From Chloroflexia bacterium (GTDB taxonomy: Bacteria > Chloroflexota > Chloroflexia > DTKN01), in the NCBI GenBank assembly GCA_016928715.1, contig JAFGKG010000101.1, positions 1 through 64,000 of the forward strand: DNA of 64,000 nucleotides, in the 5' to 3' direction. Every line of letters begins with the position of its first letter. Within the stretch, counting starts at the first letter, position 1. Position numbers and translations under genes: made by a program. Shown here in pieces: positions 1-7,983 of this stretch. A model generated the notes under the pieces. The model was given only the letters and a program-made list of their open reading frames with translations. It was not told where the DNA came from and searched no databases.

Positions 1-4
1 CCCG

Positions 5-139
5 CCCCCGCCTTCGCGGGGGCAGGCTCTACGCGGGGGCAGGCTCTACGCGGGCGAATCCTGGGTATCCGACCGGGCGGGCACATCCCCAACTTGTTGG
101 GGCGGCCCGCCCCCCCGCCTTCGCGGGGGCAGGCTCTAC
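5..139. repeat. 28-nt exact direct repeat, two copies
   Basis: The same 28 nt, a CCCCCG..CGGGGG hairpin followed by CAGGCTCTAC, occurs at 5-32 and 112-139. A shorter partial copy (CGCGGGGGCAGGCTCTAC) lies between them at about 33-49. It is non-coding and looks like a dispersed intergenic repeat. Confidence 0.75.
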
Positions 140-155
140 CAGGGTATTTTCCTTG

Positions 156-337
156 TTTACGGTGCCCGCCTCGGCGGAGCCGAGGATGGGCATGTGTGCT
201 ACTCTGAAAATAGCGCCGTGGGACAGGCTGGAAAGCCTGTCCTACGGGTGGCCCCGCCGGCCGGCGTGCCGGCCAGGCTATTTTCCTCCTTTACGGTGCC
301 CGCCCCGGCGGAGCCGAGGATGGGCATGTGGGCTACT
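156..337. repeat. 48-nt direct repeat, two copies 134 bp apart
   Basis: Positions 156-203 and 290-337 are the same 48 nt with two mismatches; both begin TTTACGGTGCCCGCC and end GCTACT. The copies are separated by unrelated GC-rich sequence. Function unknown. Confidence 0.75.
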
Positions 338-517
338 GGTCTGAAACCTGCTACTGGTCTGAAACCTGCTAAAGGCTTCTTCCGCGGCAGCAGGAGTTGG
401 GCCAGGTCTTTTTCAGTGGCCTCATTTACTCAGTGCCTCAGTGATTCAAAGGCCGGGCCCCAGCGCCGGCCCCCAGGCCCTATCCGGGTCAAAGAGTTTG
501 AGCTCTTGCCGCCGACT

Positions 518-662
518 GACAGGCTTGGACGGGGCGAGTGATTCCAGCTTTTGGGGCCGGTGACAGGCTTGGACGGGGCGAGTGATTCTAGCTTTTGGGG
601 CCGGCGACAGGCTTGGACGGGGCGAGTGATTCCAGCTTTTGGGGCCGGCGACAGGCTTGGAC
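518..662. repeat. 44-bp tandem repeat, 3.3 copies
   Basis: Units start at 518, 562, 606 and 650 with the motif GACAGGCTTGGACGGGGCGA. The first three are full 44-bp units differing by single bases, and the fourth breaks off after 13 nt. There are no unique spacers, so it is a minisatellite and not a CRISPR array. It lies in non-coding sequence. Confidence 0.85.
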
Positions 663-724
663 CGGTCCAAGAGCTTGGGAATGGCAATTGAATAACTTGA
701 CGATTTTGCTGCTCGTTTACCGTC

Positions 725-800
725 ACCGGCTAAAGCCTCGACTCCGAAAAGCCCCGTCAACTTCTCAATTCCCTGGACAGGAATAGAGGCTTTAGCCGGT
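725..800. repeat. Palindrome-ended repeat element, copy 1
   Basis: Perfect 15-bp inverted repeat ACCGGCTAAAGCCTC / GAGGCTTTAGCCGGT at 725-739 and 786-800, enclosing 46 bp. A second copy with the same arms but a different interior lies at 2568-2641. It looks like a REP- or MITE-like non-coding element. Confidence 0.75.
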
Positions 801-1046
801 CAACTCTGGCCAGTTATTTAGCCTCAGAGCCTTATTCGATTCCCATCCGCTGACGGATTCGTCGGCCGGCCCGCTACGGCCAGACCTCCCCGGAAGCTGC
901 CCGTTTCCGGGAGGGTCTCTACTTCCCGACCCCTGCCTCGACTGACTTGAGCCGAGACCTTGCCCCTCTATGCGCCCCCCGTCCAGGTCAAACCTGGCCT
1001 TTTGGCCAGATCGATTTCCACCATTTGGCCGATGCGGACGGCGCCG

Positions 1047-1078
1047 GGTTATGCTATAATAAGGGTAGTAGCATAACC
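1047..1078 (+). promoter_or_regulatory. Extended -10 promoter inside a 10-bp inverted repeat
   Basis: TGCTATAAT (an extended -10) lies at 1052-1060 without a good -35. It is enclosed by GGTTATGCTA (1047-1056) and TAGCATAACC (1069-1078), a perfect 10-bp inverted repeat separated by 12 bp. The dyad overlaps the -10 and the expected start of transcription, so it could be an operator for the lipoprotein gene at 1099 or a leader hairpin. Inference from position only. Confidence 0.45.
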
Positions 1079-1098
1079 TGGAGCCAAGGAGGCAGACC

Positions 1099-2529
1099 AT
1101 GAAAAAGACCGGGATCTGGATTCTGTTGAGCGTATTCTTCCTCGTGGCCTGCGGCCAGACCCCCGCGCCGGAGCCGATCATCCAGCCGACCGCCGCACCC
1201 GCGCCGACCGCCGCACCCACCAAAGCGCCGGAGGGGCCGGCCCTGGCCCGGGAGATCGCGCTGGATTACCTGGCCGAGCAGTACGGGGCACAGGCCCCCG
1301 GCCGGGACCTGGATTGGCAGGAGCGGCGTATCACGCCGGAGGGGCTGCTGGGCAGCGAGACCTACCAGTATACCGCCGGCGACTGGACCCTCACCGTCCA
1401 CTATCCCGTCGTCGCCCCCGAGGCCGTCATCTACCGTGTGGAGGTGGAGAACGCGGCGGCCGGCTTTTATTGGCAGGGCAGTGTGGACGCCCAGGGGCAG
1501 CTCGCCGAGATCCCCGCCGGCGCGATCATGGCCCGCGACGCCGTGCTGGACTATTTGTCCGCGCAGTACGCCGACCAGGCGCCGGCGCAGGACCTGCGCT
1601 GGTGGGGCCAGCGCACCACGCCGGAGGATCTGCTGGGCAGCGAGACCTACCAGTTCTCCGCCGACGGCTGGGTCATGACCGTCCAGTATCCCGTGGTGGC
1701 TCCGGAGGCCGTGATCTACCGGGTCGACGTCAGCAACGTGGCCACCGCCTTCTCCTGGCAGGGCACGGTGGACGCCGCCGGCCAGGTCGACGAGCTTGAC
1801 GAGGGCGATGGCGAGGTGGTGGACGGCTGGACCGGTGTGCTGGTCAAACTGCCACCGGGATCGCAGTTCGGCGGCTATTTCCAGCGCGACGATGGGGAGC
1901 GCTTTGACTTTGGAACCCAGGACCAGGCCGTACGGGAGTTGCTTTCGACCTACACCTGGACCGGCGCCCAGGTGCGGATCTGGGGGCAGGTGTACTATGG
2001 CGTGCCGGCCACCGAGGCCCGCCACGTCGAGGTGGAGCGCGTCGAGGCCCTGAGCGGGCCGGCCGACGATCCCCGCAATCTCTCCCCCTTTGCCCAACTG
2101 GAGGCCTCCTCCACCCTGCCGGCCGACCGCTCCGCCTCCTACGGCGCCTATAACGCCATCGACGGCCTCCTGGAGACGAGCTGGGTCGAGGGCGTCGAGG
2201 GTCCCGGTGTGGGCGAGTGGATCCTGCTCACCTTCCCCGGGACCATCGAGATCAGCCAGTTCAGCCTGGACGTCGGCTACGATCAGGACGAGGAACTCTT
2301 TTTCGCCAATAACCGCATCAAGCGGGCCACCGTCTATGTGAGCGACGAGCAATTCGAACTGGAATTCTCCGACGAGCGGGGCCTGCAGGCGCTGGCCATG
2401 GCCCGCACGCCGGGCGGACCCATCGAGACAACCTTTGTCAAGCTGGTCATCGAGGAGGTCTATCCCGGCAGTCGCTACGACGACACCTGCCTAGCCGAGA
2501 TCGAGGTCTGGGGCCTGGTGCGCGAGTAA
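1099..2529 (+). CDS. Lipoprotein with duplicated domain and C-terminal discoidin-like domain
   Basis: 476-aa predicted secreted lipoprotein. The N-terminus has a lysine-rich start, a hydrophobic stretch and a lipobox-like VACG (Cys at about 19), followed by a Pro/Ala/Thr linker. Residues about 50-130 and 145-225 are two copies of one unit (both contain LLGSETYQ, VHYPVV/VQYPVV APEAVIYRV and a WQG..D motif). After a middle OB-like stretch, residues about 325-474 resemble the discoidin/F5-8-type, NADase-type glycan-binding domain often seen at the end of surface proteins (YGAYNAIDGLLETSWVEG). It probably sits on the outer face of the membrane and binds a glycan or other ligand; no catalytic motif is visible. 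The ATG is preceded by AAGGAGG. It stands alone, with repeats on both sides. Confidence 0.8.
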   Translation: MKKTGIWILLSVFFLVACGQTPAPEPIIQPTAAPAPTAAPTKAPEGPALAREIALDYLAEQYGAQAPGRDLDWQERRITPEGLLGSETYQYTAGDWTLTVHYPVVAPEAVIYRVEVENAAAGFYWQGSVDAQGQLAEIPAGAIMARDAVLDYLSAQYADQAPAQDLRWWGQRTTPEDLLGSETYQFSADGWVMTVQYPVVAPEAVIYRVDVSNVATAFSWQGTVDAAGQVDELDEGDGEVVDGWTGVLVKLPPGSQFGGYFQRDDGERFDFGTQDQAVRELLSTYTWTGAQVRIWGQVYYGVPATEARHVEVERVEALSGPADDPRNLSPFAQLEASSTLPADRSASYGAYNAIDGLLETSWVEGVEGPGVGEWILLTFPGTIEISQFSLDVGYDQDEELFFANNRIKRATVYVSDEQFELEFSDERGLQALAMARTPGGPIETTFVKLVIEEVYPGSRYDDTCLAEIEVWGLVRE

Positions 2530-2567
2530 GGGCGAGGTCCATCCCGCCGGCCGGCGGGCCCTTCTTC

Positions 2568-2641
2568 CCGGCTAAAGCCTCCGGGAAAACGCATCTGGGG
2601 ATTGCGCCGGGAGCGCCCCCAGGAGTCGAGGCTTTAGCCGG
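2568..2641. repeat. Palindrome-ended repeat element, copy 2
   Basis: CCGGCTAAAGCCTC (2568-2581) and GAGGCTTTAGCCGG (2628-2641) are perfect 14-bp inverted arms. The interior differs from the copy at 725-800. The conserved arms with variable centres suggest selection or mobility of the palindrome itself. Confidence 0.75.
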
Positions 2642-2744
2642 AAGGGGCTCCAGTGCTTTCATCTTTTTTTTCAGTGCTTCAGTGATTCAACCCAGACGCA
2701 CCCAGTCCCTGCGCTAATTGTTACCCATCCGCAATCTCACCCCC

Positions 2745-2773
2745 TTGAAAAAGCCCCCCTTTTACGCTACAAT
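2745..2773 (+). promoter_or_regulatory. Candidate sigma70-type promoter
   Basis: TTGAAA at 2745-2750 and TACAAT at 2768-2773 with a 17-bp spacer, upstream of the ABC ATPase and signalling locus. Transcription from here would include the hairpin at 2805-2858 in a roughly 145-nt leader. Confidence 0.5.
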
Positions 2774-2804
2774 AGCCTTGACCGGTTGAGCCGGAACTAA
2801 AAAG

Positions 2805-2858
2805 AACCACAAAGGACACAAAAATTTTCCCTTTGTACCCTTTGTGTCCTTTGTGGTT
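2805..2858. repeat. 18-bp perfect inverted repeat, leader hairpin
   Basis: AACCACAAAGGACACAAA (2805-2822) is the exact reverse complement of 2841-2858, with an 18-nt centre. It is AT-richer than its surroundings and lies between the promoter at 2745 and the gene at 2927. It is either a repeat element or a leader structure. Confidence 0.75.
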
Positions 2859-2926
2859 GAAATCCTTGTCCAATGCGTTAGAATTTCACCATTGAGGTAC
2901 TGGTTGAATTCCGTGCAGGAGGGCTT

Positions 2927-3700
2927 ATGAATGCAGAGAAGGCCTGGATGATCCAGACCCGGGGGTTGAGCAAGCGCTACGGGCAGATTCTAGCCGTCGA
3001 CGGCGTCGACCTGGCCATCCCGCCGGGGGAGATCTTGGGTTTTTTGGGCCCCAACGGGGCCGGCAAGACCACCACGATCAAGATGCTGGTGGGCCTGCTG
3101 CAGCCCAGCCAGGGGCAGGCCCTGATCGGCGGCTACGACGTACAAGAGCAGCCCCTGCGGGCCAAGGCGTTGGTGGGCTATGTGCCGGATACGCCATTCC
3201 TCTACGAAAAGTTGAGCGGGCGCGAGTTCCTGCGTTTTATCGCCCGCCTCTACGACCTGGAGCCGGCCCTGGCCGCCCGCCGCGCCGACGACCTGCTGCA
3301 GCTCTTTGACCTGGCCGAGCGCGCCGACGACCTGATCCAGGGCTATTCCCACGGCATGCGCCAGAAAATCGCCCTGGCCGCGGCGCTGCTGCACGAGCCC
3401 CGGGCCTTTTTTCTGGACGAGCCCACCGTGGGACTGGACCCCAAGAGTGCCCGCCAGGTCAAGGACCTGCTGCGGCACCTGGCCGAGCGGGGCACCGCCA
3501 TTTTCATGTCCACCCACATCCTGGAGGTGGCCGAGCGCATGTGCGACCGGGTGGGCATCATCGACCGGGGGCGCCTGATCGCCTGTGGCACTATGGCCGA
3601 GCTGCGCCAGGCCGAGGGCGAGGGCACGCTGGAGGACATCTTTTTGCAGTTGACCGGGGGCGCCGAGGTGGCTGAACTGGCCCAGTACCTGGAGGGCTGA
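2927..3700 (+). CDS. ABC transporter ATP-binding protein
   Basis: 257-aa ATPase subunit of an ABC-2-like exporter. Walker A GPNGAGKTT is at residues 41-49, the signature region YSHGMRQKIALAAALL near 140, Walker B FFLDEPTVGLDP near 162-172 and the switch histidine in STHILE near 190. The profile (DGVDLAIPPGEILGFLGPNGAGK) matches CcmA/NatA-type ATPases that drive multi-TM permeases. No permease gene is next to it: the next gene starts 2 nt after its stop and is a regulatory phosphatase. So it either works with a permease elsewhere or has been recruited to the signalling locus. The ATG follows GCAGGAGGGCTT. Confidence 0.9.
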   Translation: MNAEKAWMIQTRGLSKRYGQILAVDGVDLAIPPGEILGFLGPNGAGKTTTIKMLVGLLQPSQGQALIGGYDVQEQPLRAKALVGYVPDTPFLYEKLSGREFLRFIARLYDLEPALAARRADDLLQLFDLAERADDLIQGYSHGMRQKIALAAALLHEPRAFFLDEPTVGLDPKSARQVKDLLRHLAERGTAIFMSTHILEVAERMCDRVGIIDRGRLIACGTMAELRQAEGEGTLEDIFLQLTGGAEVAELAQYLEG

Positions 3701-3701
3701 G

Positions 3702-4895
3702 ATGGACAACGCCGGCAGCGCCCAGGAACTCTATTTCCTCTACCAGTTGGCCAAGAGCCTGGCCCTTTCCATTGACCTGGACGAGGTCATGGAATACGTC
3801 ATCGACGGCACCTGTGCCCTGCTGGGGGCCGAGCAGGGCTTTTGTTGTTTCCTGGACCACGCCGGCCGGCTGCGCCCGCACACCGCCCGCGGCCTGCAGG
3901 CCGCGGACCTGGACGCATTGGCCCGGCCCTTCCAAGGCGCCCTCGACGAGCGCCGCCCCATCGCCTGCGCGCACCCGCAGAGTGCCCAGGGTGCCGTCCT
4001 GGCCGCCCCCCTGCTGGTGCGCAACCAGGTGCAGGGCCTGCTCGGCGTGGCCACCGTCTATGAGCGCCAGTTCAGCCCGGTGGAGCAGAAACGCCTGACC
4101 AACGTGGCCAACCTGGCCGCCCTGGCCCTGGACAACGCCCGCCTCTACGAGCGGGTGCAGCAGGAACTGGCCCTGGGCTGGCAGATCCAGCAGAGCTTTT
4201 TGCCCACCTCCTGGCCGGCCCTGCCCCATACCGACCTGGCCGTCTTTTGCCGGCCGGCTCGCGAGGTCGGCGGTGACTTTTACGACGTGGTGCCCCTGCC
4301 CGACGGCTGCCTGGGGCTGGTCATGGCCGACGTCTCGGACAAGGGCGTGCCCGCGGCCCTCTTTATGGCCCTCACCCGCAGCCTGCTGCGGGCCTATGCC
4401 CCCCAGCAGAGTGTCCCCAGCCAGGTGCTGCACCAGGTCAACGAGTTCCTGGTCCGGGACGCCGGCGTCAGCAACATGTTTGTCACGCTCTTTTACGCCA
4501 TCTGGGATCCCCAGCGGCGCAGGCTCTGCTGTGCCAACGCCGGCCACAACCTGCCCCTGCTCTGCCGCCGCGAGGGGGACCTGGAGATCCTGCCCCCGGG
4601 GGGGCTGGCCCTGGGCGTGATGCCCCAGCAGCGCTGGCCGGAGGTCGAACTGCTGCTGCGGCCCGGGGACGTGCTGGTGACCTATACCGATGGCCTCACC
4701 GAGGCCCGCAACAGCGCGCGCGACATCTTTGGCGACGAGCGTCTGCGCCAACTGCTGCAGCCGCCCCTGAGCCCCAGCGCCGAGGGGGTGCTGCAGCACC
4801 TGGTCCGGGCCGTGGACGACTTTTGTGGGGATACCCCGGCGGCGGATGACCTGACGCTGTTGATCCTGCGCTGTGCAGAGAAGGGCGAGGACTAG
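3702..4895 (+). CDS. GAF-domain SpoIIE-type serine phosphatase
   Basis: 397-aa cytoplasmic protein phosphatase of the PPM/PP2C family (RsbU/SpoIIE type). Residues about 15-150 form a GAF sensor domain, about 150-175 a helical linker (ERVQQELALGWQIQQSFLP, the usual entry to this family), and about 190-393 the catalytic domain. Metal-binding aspartates are seen in VGGDFYDV, MADVSDKG, TYTDGLTEA and ADDLTLL. Such enzymes dephosphorylate STAS-domain anti-anti-sigma proteins; a fitting partner is the STAS protein at 15611 at the end of the same locus. No HATPase (RsbW-like) kinase is visible between them. The ATG starts 2 nt after the ABC gene stop, implying one transcript. Confidence 0.9.
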   Translation: MDNAGSAQELYFLYQLAKSLALSIDLDEVMEYVIDGTCALLGAEQGFCCFLDHAGRLRPHTARGLQAADLDALARPFQGALDERRPIACAHPQSAQGAVLAAPLLVRNQVQGLLGVATVYERQFSPVEQKRLTNVANLAALALDNARLYERVQQELALGWQIQQSFLPTSWPALPHTDLAVFCRPAREVGGDFYDVVPLPDGCLGLVMADVSDKGVPAALFMALTRSLLRAYAPQQSVPSQVLHQVNEFLVRDAGVSNMFVTLFYAIWDPQRRRLCCANAGHNLPLLCRREGDLEILPPGGLALGVMPQQRWPEVELLLRPGDVLVTYTDGLTEARNSARDIFGDERLRQLLQPPLSPSAEGVLQHLVRAVDDFCGDTPAADDLTLLILRCAEKGED

Positions 4896-4897
4896 CG

Positions 4898-5707
4898 ATG
4901 GAGGATTGGGCCGCTCTGCTGCAGCAAATCCGCCAAGAGCGCGGGCTCGACCTGAGAGCCTACAAGGAGACCTTTCTGCGGCGGCGGCTGGATGTGCGCC
5001 TGCGCGCGCGCGACTGCGCCGACTATGCCGCCTATGCACGGCTGCTGCGCCAGGAACCCCAGGAATACCGGCCCCTCTTGGACGCCCTGACCATCAACCT
5101 GACCCGCTTTTTCCGCGACGGCTCGACCTTTCAGGCCCTCGAGGAGCGCATCCTGCCCCAATTGCTGGCCGCCCGCTCCGCGGAGCGCCGCCTGCGCGTC
5201 TGGAGCGCGGGCTGCGCGGCCGGTGAGGAGCCCTATTCGCTGGCCATCATGCTGCGGGAACTGCTGGGGCCGGCCCTGTCCCGCTGGCAGATGGAACTGC
5301 TGGCCACCGACATGGACGAGACCATGCTTGCAAAAGCAGCCCAGGGATGTTATGATAGCTTTAGCTTTCGCGGGGTCGCCCCGCGTTATGAGGCCTGGGT
5401 GGAGCGCTACTTTACGCCGGGCCCGGAGCGGCAGTTGGCGCAGGTGGTGCGCGATATGGTCTCGTTCCGGCAGCACAATCTATTGCAGGACCCGCTCCCG
5501 GAGCGTCTGGACTTGCTCCTCTGCCGCAACGTACTCATCTATTTCGAGCGTGAACTGCACGGCCGGCTCTACCAGGCCTTTCACCGGGCCCTGCGGCCGG
5601 GGGGCTTTTTGGTCCTGGGCAAGACCGAGGTCCTGTCCATGTCCTGGAGCCACTATTTTCCGGTGGTCGAGACCCGCGAGCACATCTATCGGCGGGCCGA
5701 GGTCTAG
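4898..5707 (+). CDS. cheR: CheR chemoreceptor methyltransferase
   Basis: 269-aa S-adenosylmethionine-dependent glutamate methyltransferase that methylates chemoreceptors. The N-terminal helical domain ([19 protein letters not shown]) is at about 18-36, the linker [11 protein letters not shown] at about 65-75, the SAM-binding loop [15 protein letters not shown] at about 103-117, and FDLI-like [13 protein letters not shown] near 205-217. Length is normal. It lies 2 nt after the phosphatase and before three receptors that could be its substrates. No C-terminal pentapeptide-binding TPR is present. Confidence 0.93.
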   Translation: MEDWAALLQQIRQERGLDLRAYKETFLRRRLDVRLRARDCADYAAYARLLRQEPQEYRPLLDALTINLTRFFRDGSTFQALEERILPQLLAARSAERRLRVWSAGCAAGEEPYSLAIMLRELLGPALSRWQMELLATDMDETMLAKAAQGCYDSFSFRGVAPRYEAWVERYFTPGPERQLAQVVRDMVSFRQHNLLQDPLPERLDLLLCRNVLIYFERELHGRLYQAFHRALRPGGFLVLGKTEVLSMSWSHYFPVVETREHIYRRAEV

Positions 5708-5748
5708 AAGACTCTGCCGCCGGCCTGGATTGTACAAGAGGAAAGTGT

Positions 5749-7983
5749 ATGGAAAGGTCCCGCTGGAACAAGCTCTCGCCGCGCCACTGGCCCATCGCCT
5801 GGAAATTGTCCCTGGCCATCCTGGCCATCTTGCTGATGGCCCTGTTCCTGCTGTCCCTGGTGGGAGACCAGTTGGTGCGTGACAGCCTGCTGCGCGGGCA
5901 GGACCGCGAGCTGCTGGAACGGGGCATGCAGCAGGCCGAACGGATCCGCCGCTTTCGCGACGAGAACCTGCACAATCTCTACCTGGCCGCCCGGCAAGAC
6001 GCCGCCGACTTGACCCAAATCTATGCGAGCGGCCGGCGCCAGGCCCTCCACGAGGTGCTGCTCCGCCTGGGCAACTTTTACGACCTCTCGCTCATCGACC
6101 TGCAGGGGAACGTGATCGATTCGACCAACACGGAGCTCATCCGCGAGGGATTGGGGCCGGCGGTCTGGCTGGCCGGGCTGCGGCGCGGCGCGGCCGGCAT
6201 CTCGTACATCCAGGCGATGGACGACCTGGACGAAAAAGTCTTTGTCTACTATACTCCCATATGGCCGGAGCAAGGTGATATCGAGCTCGCCCTGATCGGC
6301 CGGCTGCGGCCGACGGATACCCTTTGGGAACTGGTCGATGCGGTCCGGATACGCCAGGGCGGCTATGCCTTTATGATCGACGACAACAAGGTCACCATCG
6401 CCCACGGCGTCAAGGACGAAACAGGACAGGCCCAGCACGCGCTGGTCTTTTATGCTGTCGGCTATACCAGTGACGAGTCCGTCGTGGACGCCAACAAGGT
6501 GTCCCTCTATGGCAGCCAGCCCATCACCCGGGAAGCCCAGGTGCCCGAGTTGACGGCCTGTATCGATGCCGGCGTACCGGCCCCCTCGCTGGAGGAACCC
6601 TCGGCCAACATGTGCCGCTACTATTTCGCCCGCCAGCAGACCGATAAAACCTCGGCCCTGCTGCCCATCGGCGAGCCGCGGCTGGATGGGATCTCTGCCC
6701 CCCTCGAGATCCCCGAGTGGTACCTGGGCCTCACGGTGAGCGACGAGGAATTCCTAGAGCCCCTGGGCCGCCTCCGCCTGGGTTTGGCCCTGGCCTCCGG
6801 GGCCATGATCCTGTTGGCCCTGCTGGGCGCCGTGCTTTTCAGCCAGTTCTTGACCCGGCCGATCCGCAGACTGGCCGAGCTGGCCGGCCGGGTGCAGGGG
6901 GGCGCCTATGACGAACGGGTGCAGATCCAGCAGGAGGACGAGATCGGCCTGTTGGGCCGGGCACTCAATGCCATGTTGGACCGCCTGGCCGAGTCTCTGG
7001 CCGCCCAGGAGCGGCAGTTGGAGACCCTGCTGTGCACGGCAAGTGGCGTGCGCCAGGATGCCGGCATGGTCTCCAGCTCGGCGGAGGAACTGGCCGCGGC
7101 CACCGAGGAGTTGAACGCCTCTGCCGAGGAGGTGACGGCGACGGTGCACGAGATGGCCCGGGACGCCTACGAGCAGATGAACCAGGTCCAGCGCACCGCC
7201 GAGTCCCTGCAGGAGCTGGATGGCGATATCCAACAGTTGCGCGAACTGGCCCAACAGTTAGAGAATGCCTCCGGGCAGATGCGGGCCCTGGCGGCGGGGG
7301 CGGGCCAGGCGGTCGGCTTGGCCCAGGAGAACTCGCAGCGCATCGAGGCGGTGGTGCGCAGCATCGAAAAGTTCAGCCGGCAGACCAATCTGCTGGCCCT
7401 GAACGCCACCATCGAGGCCGCCCGGGCCGGCGAGAGCGGGCAGAGCTTTGCCGTCGTGGCCGACGAGGTGCGCCGCCTGGCGGAGAACTCGCGCCAGGCC
7501 CTGGCCGACGTTGGCGCGCTCAATGAGGCCATCCAGCAGAGCATGCAGACTATCCAAAAAACCACGGGACAGACCGGCCGGGCCATCGGCGAGGTGGTGG
7601 ATCTGGCCGAGTTGCTGGCCCAGACGGCGGGCCGCCAGGCCCAGGCCTCCCGCTCCCTGGTCCAGTACGTCAACCAGTTGGCCGCGATCGCCGAAAAGAA
7701 CGCCGCCGGTTCGGAGCAGATGGCCGCCGCGGTGGAGGAACAAACGGCCGCTTTTGGCGAGGTCAGCCTTTCCAGTCAAGAGATGGCCGCGCTCTCGCTG
7801 CGCCTGCGGACTTTGGCCCGCCAGTTGGTGGCAGAACAATCGGAAGCGGTCGATCATGGCCATCCTCGGCGCAGCCGGGCCGCCACCAATAACGCAAATG
7901 GCCCTGTAGGGGCGAGGCGCGTCTCGCCCCTACAGGAACGATCTGGTTACGGAACAGAAAAGGGTGAGCAGCATGGGCGCTGA
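5749..7983 (+). CDS. Methyl-accepting chemotaxis protein, extracytoplasmic sensor
   Basis: 744-aa receptor. TM1 is at about 17-38, a large extracytoplasmic sensory region (double-Cache-like) at 40-340, TM2 near 342-364, HAMP about 365-425 and the methyl-accepting signalling coiled coil to about 705 with the conserved tip [24 protein letters not shown] 5749 follows AAGAGGAAAGTGT. The last ~40 residues are not receptor-like: they are encoded by a palindromic repeat (7903-7936) that has entered the 3' end and replaced the original terminus. The ORF overlaps the start of the next receptor by 11 nt. Confidence 0.92.
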   Translation: MERSRWNKLSPRHWPIAWKLSLAILAILLMALFLLSLVGDQLVRDSLLRGQDRELLERGMQQAERIRRFRDENLHNLYLAARQDAADLTQIYASGRRQALHEVLLRLGNFYDLSLIDLQGNVIDSTNTELIREGLGPAVWLAGLRRGAAGISYIQAMDDLDEKVFVYYTPIWPEQGDIELALIGRLRPTDTLWELVDAVRIRQGGYAFMIDDNKVTIAHGVKDETGQAQHALVFYAVGYTSDESVVDANKVSLYGSQPITREAQVPELTACIDAGVPAPSLEEPSANMCRYYFARQQTDKTSALLPIGEPRLDGISAPLEIPEWYLGLTVSDEEFLEPLGRLRLGLALASGAMILLALLGAVLFSQFLTRPIRRLAELAGRVQGGAYDERVQIQQEDEIGLLGRALNAMLDRLAESLAAQERQLETLLCTASGVRQDAGMVSSSAEELAAATEELNASAEEVTATVHEMARDAYEQMNQVQRTAESLQELDGDIQQLRELAQQLENASGQMRALAAGAGQAVGLAQENSQRIEAVVRSIEKFSRQTNLLALNATIEAARAGESGQSFAVVADEVRRLAENSRQALADVGALNEAIQQSMQTIQKTTGQTGRAIGEVVDLAELLAQTAGRQAQASRSLVQYVNQLAAIAEKNAAGSEQMAAAVEEQTAAFGEVSLSSQEMAALSLRLRTLARQLVAEQSEAVDHGHPRRSRAATNNANGPVGARRVSPLQERSGYGTEKGEQHGR
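7903..7936. repeat. 14-bp palindromic repeat inside the receptor 3' end
   Basis: CCTGTAGGGGCGAG (7903-7916) and CTCGCCCCTACAGG (7923-7936) form a perfect hairpin with a 6-nt loop. It is read in frame as the C-terminal tail of the receptor. The arm core GTAGGGGCRAGGC resembles the arms of the element at 39135-39237. Confidence 0.8.

Larger units (their letters stand above)
1..1098. other. Gene-free repeat-rich region upstream of the lipoprotein
   Basis: No convincing gene lies here; the ORF-track entries are short, overlap on both strands and are made of repeat sequence. The stretch contains a 28-nt exact repeat, a 48-nt near-identical repeat pair, a short direct duplication of CTACTGGTCTGAAACCTG around 334-369, a 44-bp tandem array and one palindromic GGCTAAAGCCTC element, each listed separately. 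From about 801 to 1046 I see nothing recognisable. The candidate -10 for the next gene is near 1055. Confidence 0.7.
2530..2926. other. Intergenic region with repeats and candidate promoters
   Basis: No gene is visible. It holds the second palindrome-ended element (2568-2641), a TCAGTGCTTCAGTGATTCAA motif at about 2670-2690 that also occurs (one base different) near 432-450, the promoter at 2745-2773 and the AACCACAAAGGACACAAA hairpin. A second weak promoter, TTGAAA at 2857-2862 with TAGAAT at 2879-2884 (16-bp spacer), would start nearer the ABC ATPase gene. Confidence 0.6.

Noticed and set aside
518-662. CRISPR-like array
   Set aside because: The repeats are contiguous 44-bp units with no unique spacers and no cas genes in the window.
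1054-2352. 432-aa minus-strand ORF opposite the lipoprotein
   Set aside because: It is the antisense shadow expected in GC-rich DNA; the plus frame has a signal peptide, repeats and a recognisable domain.
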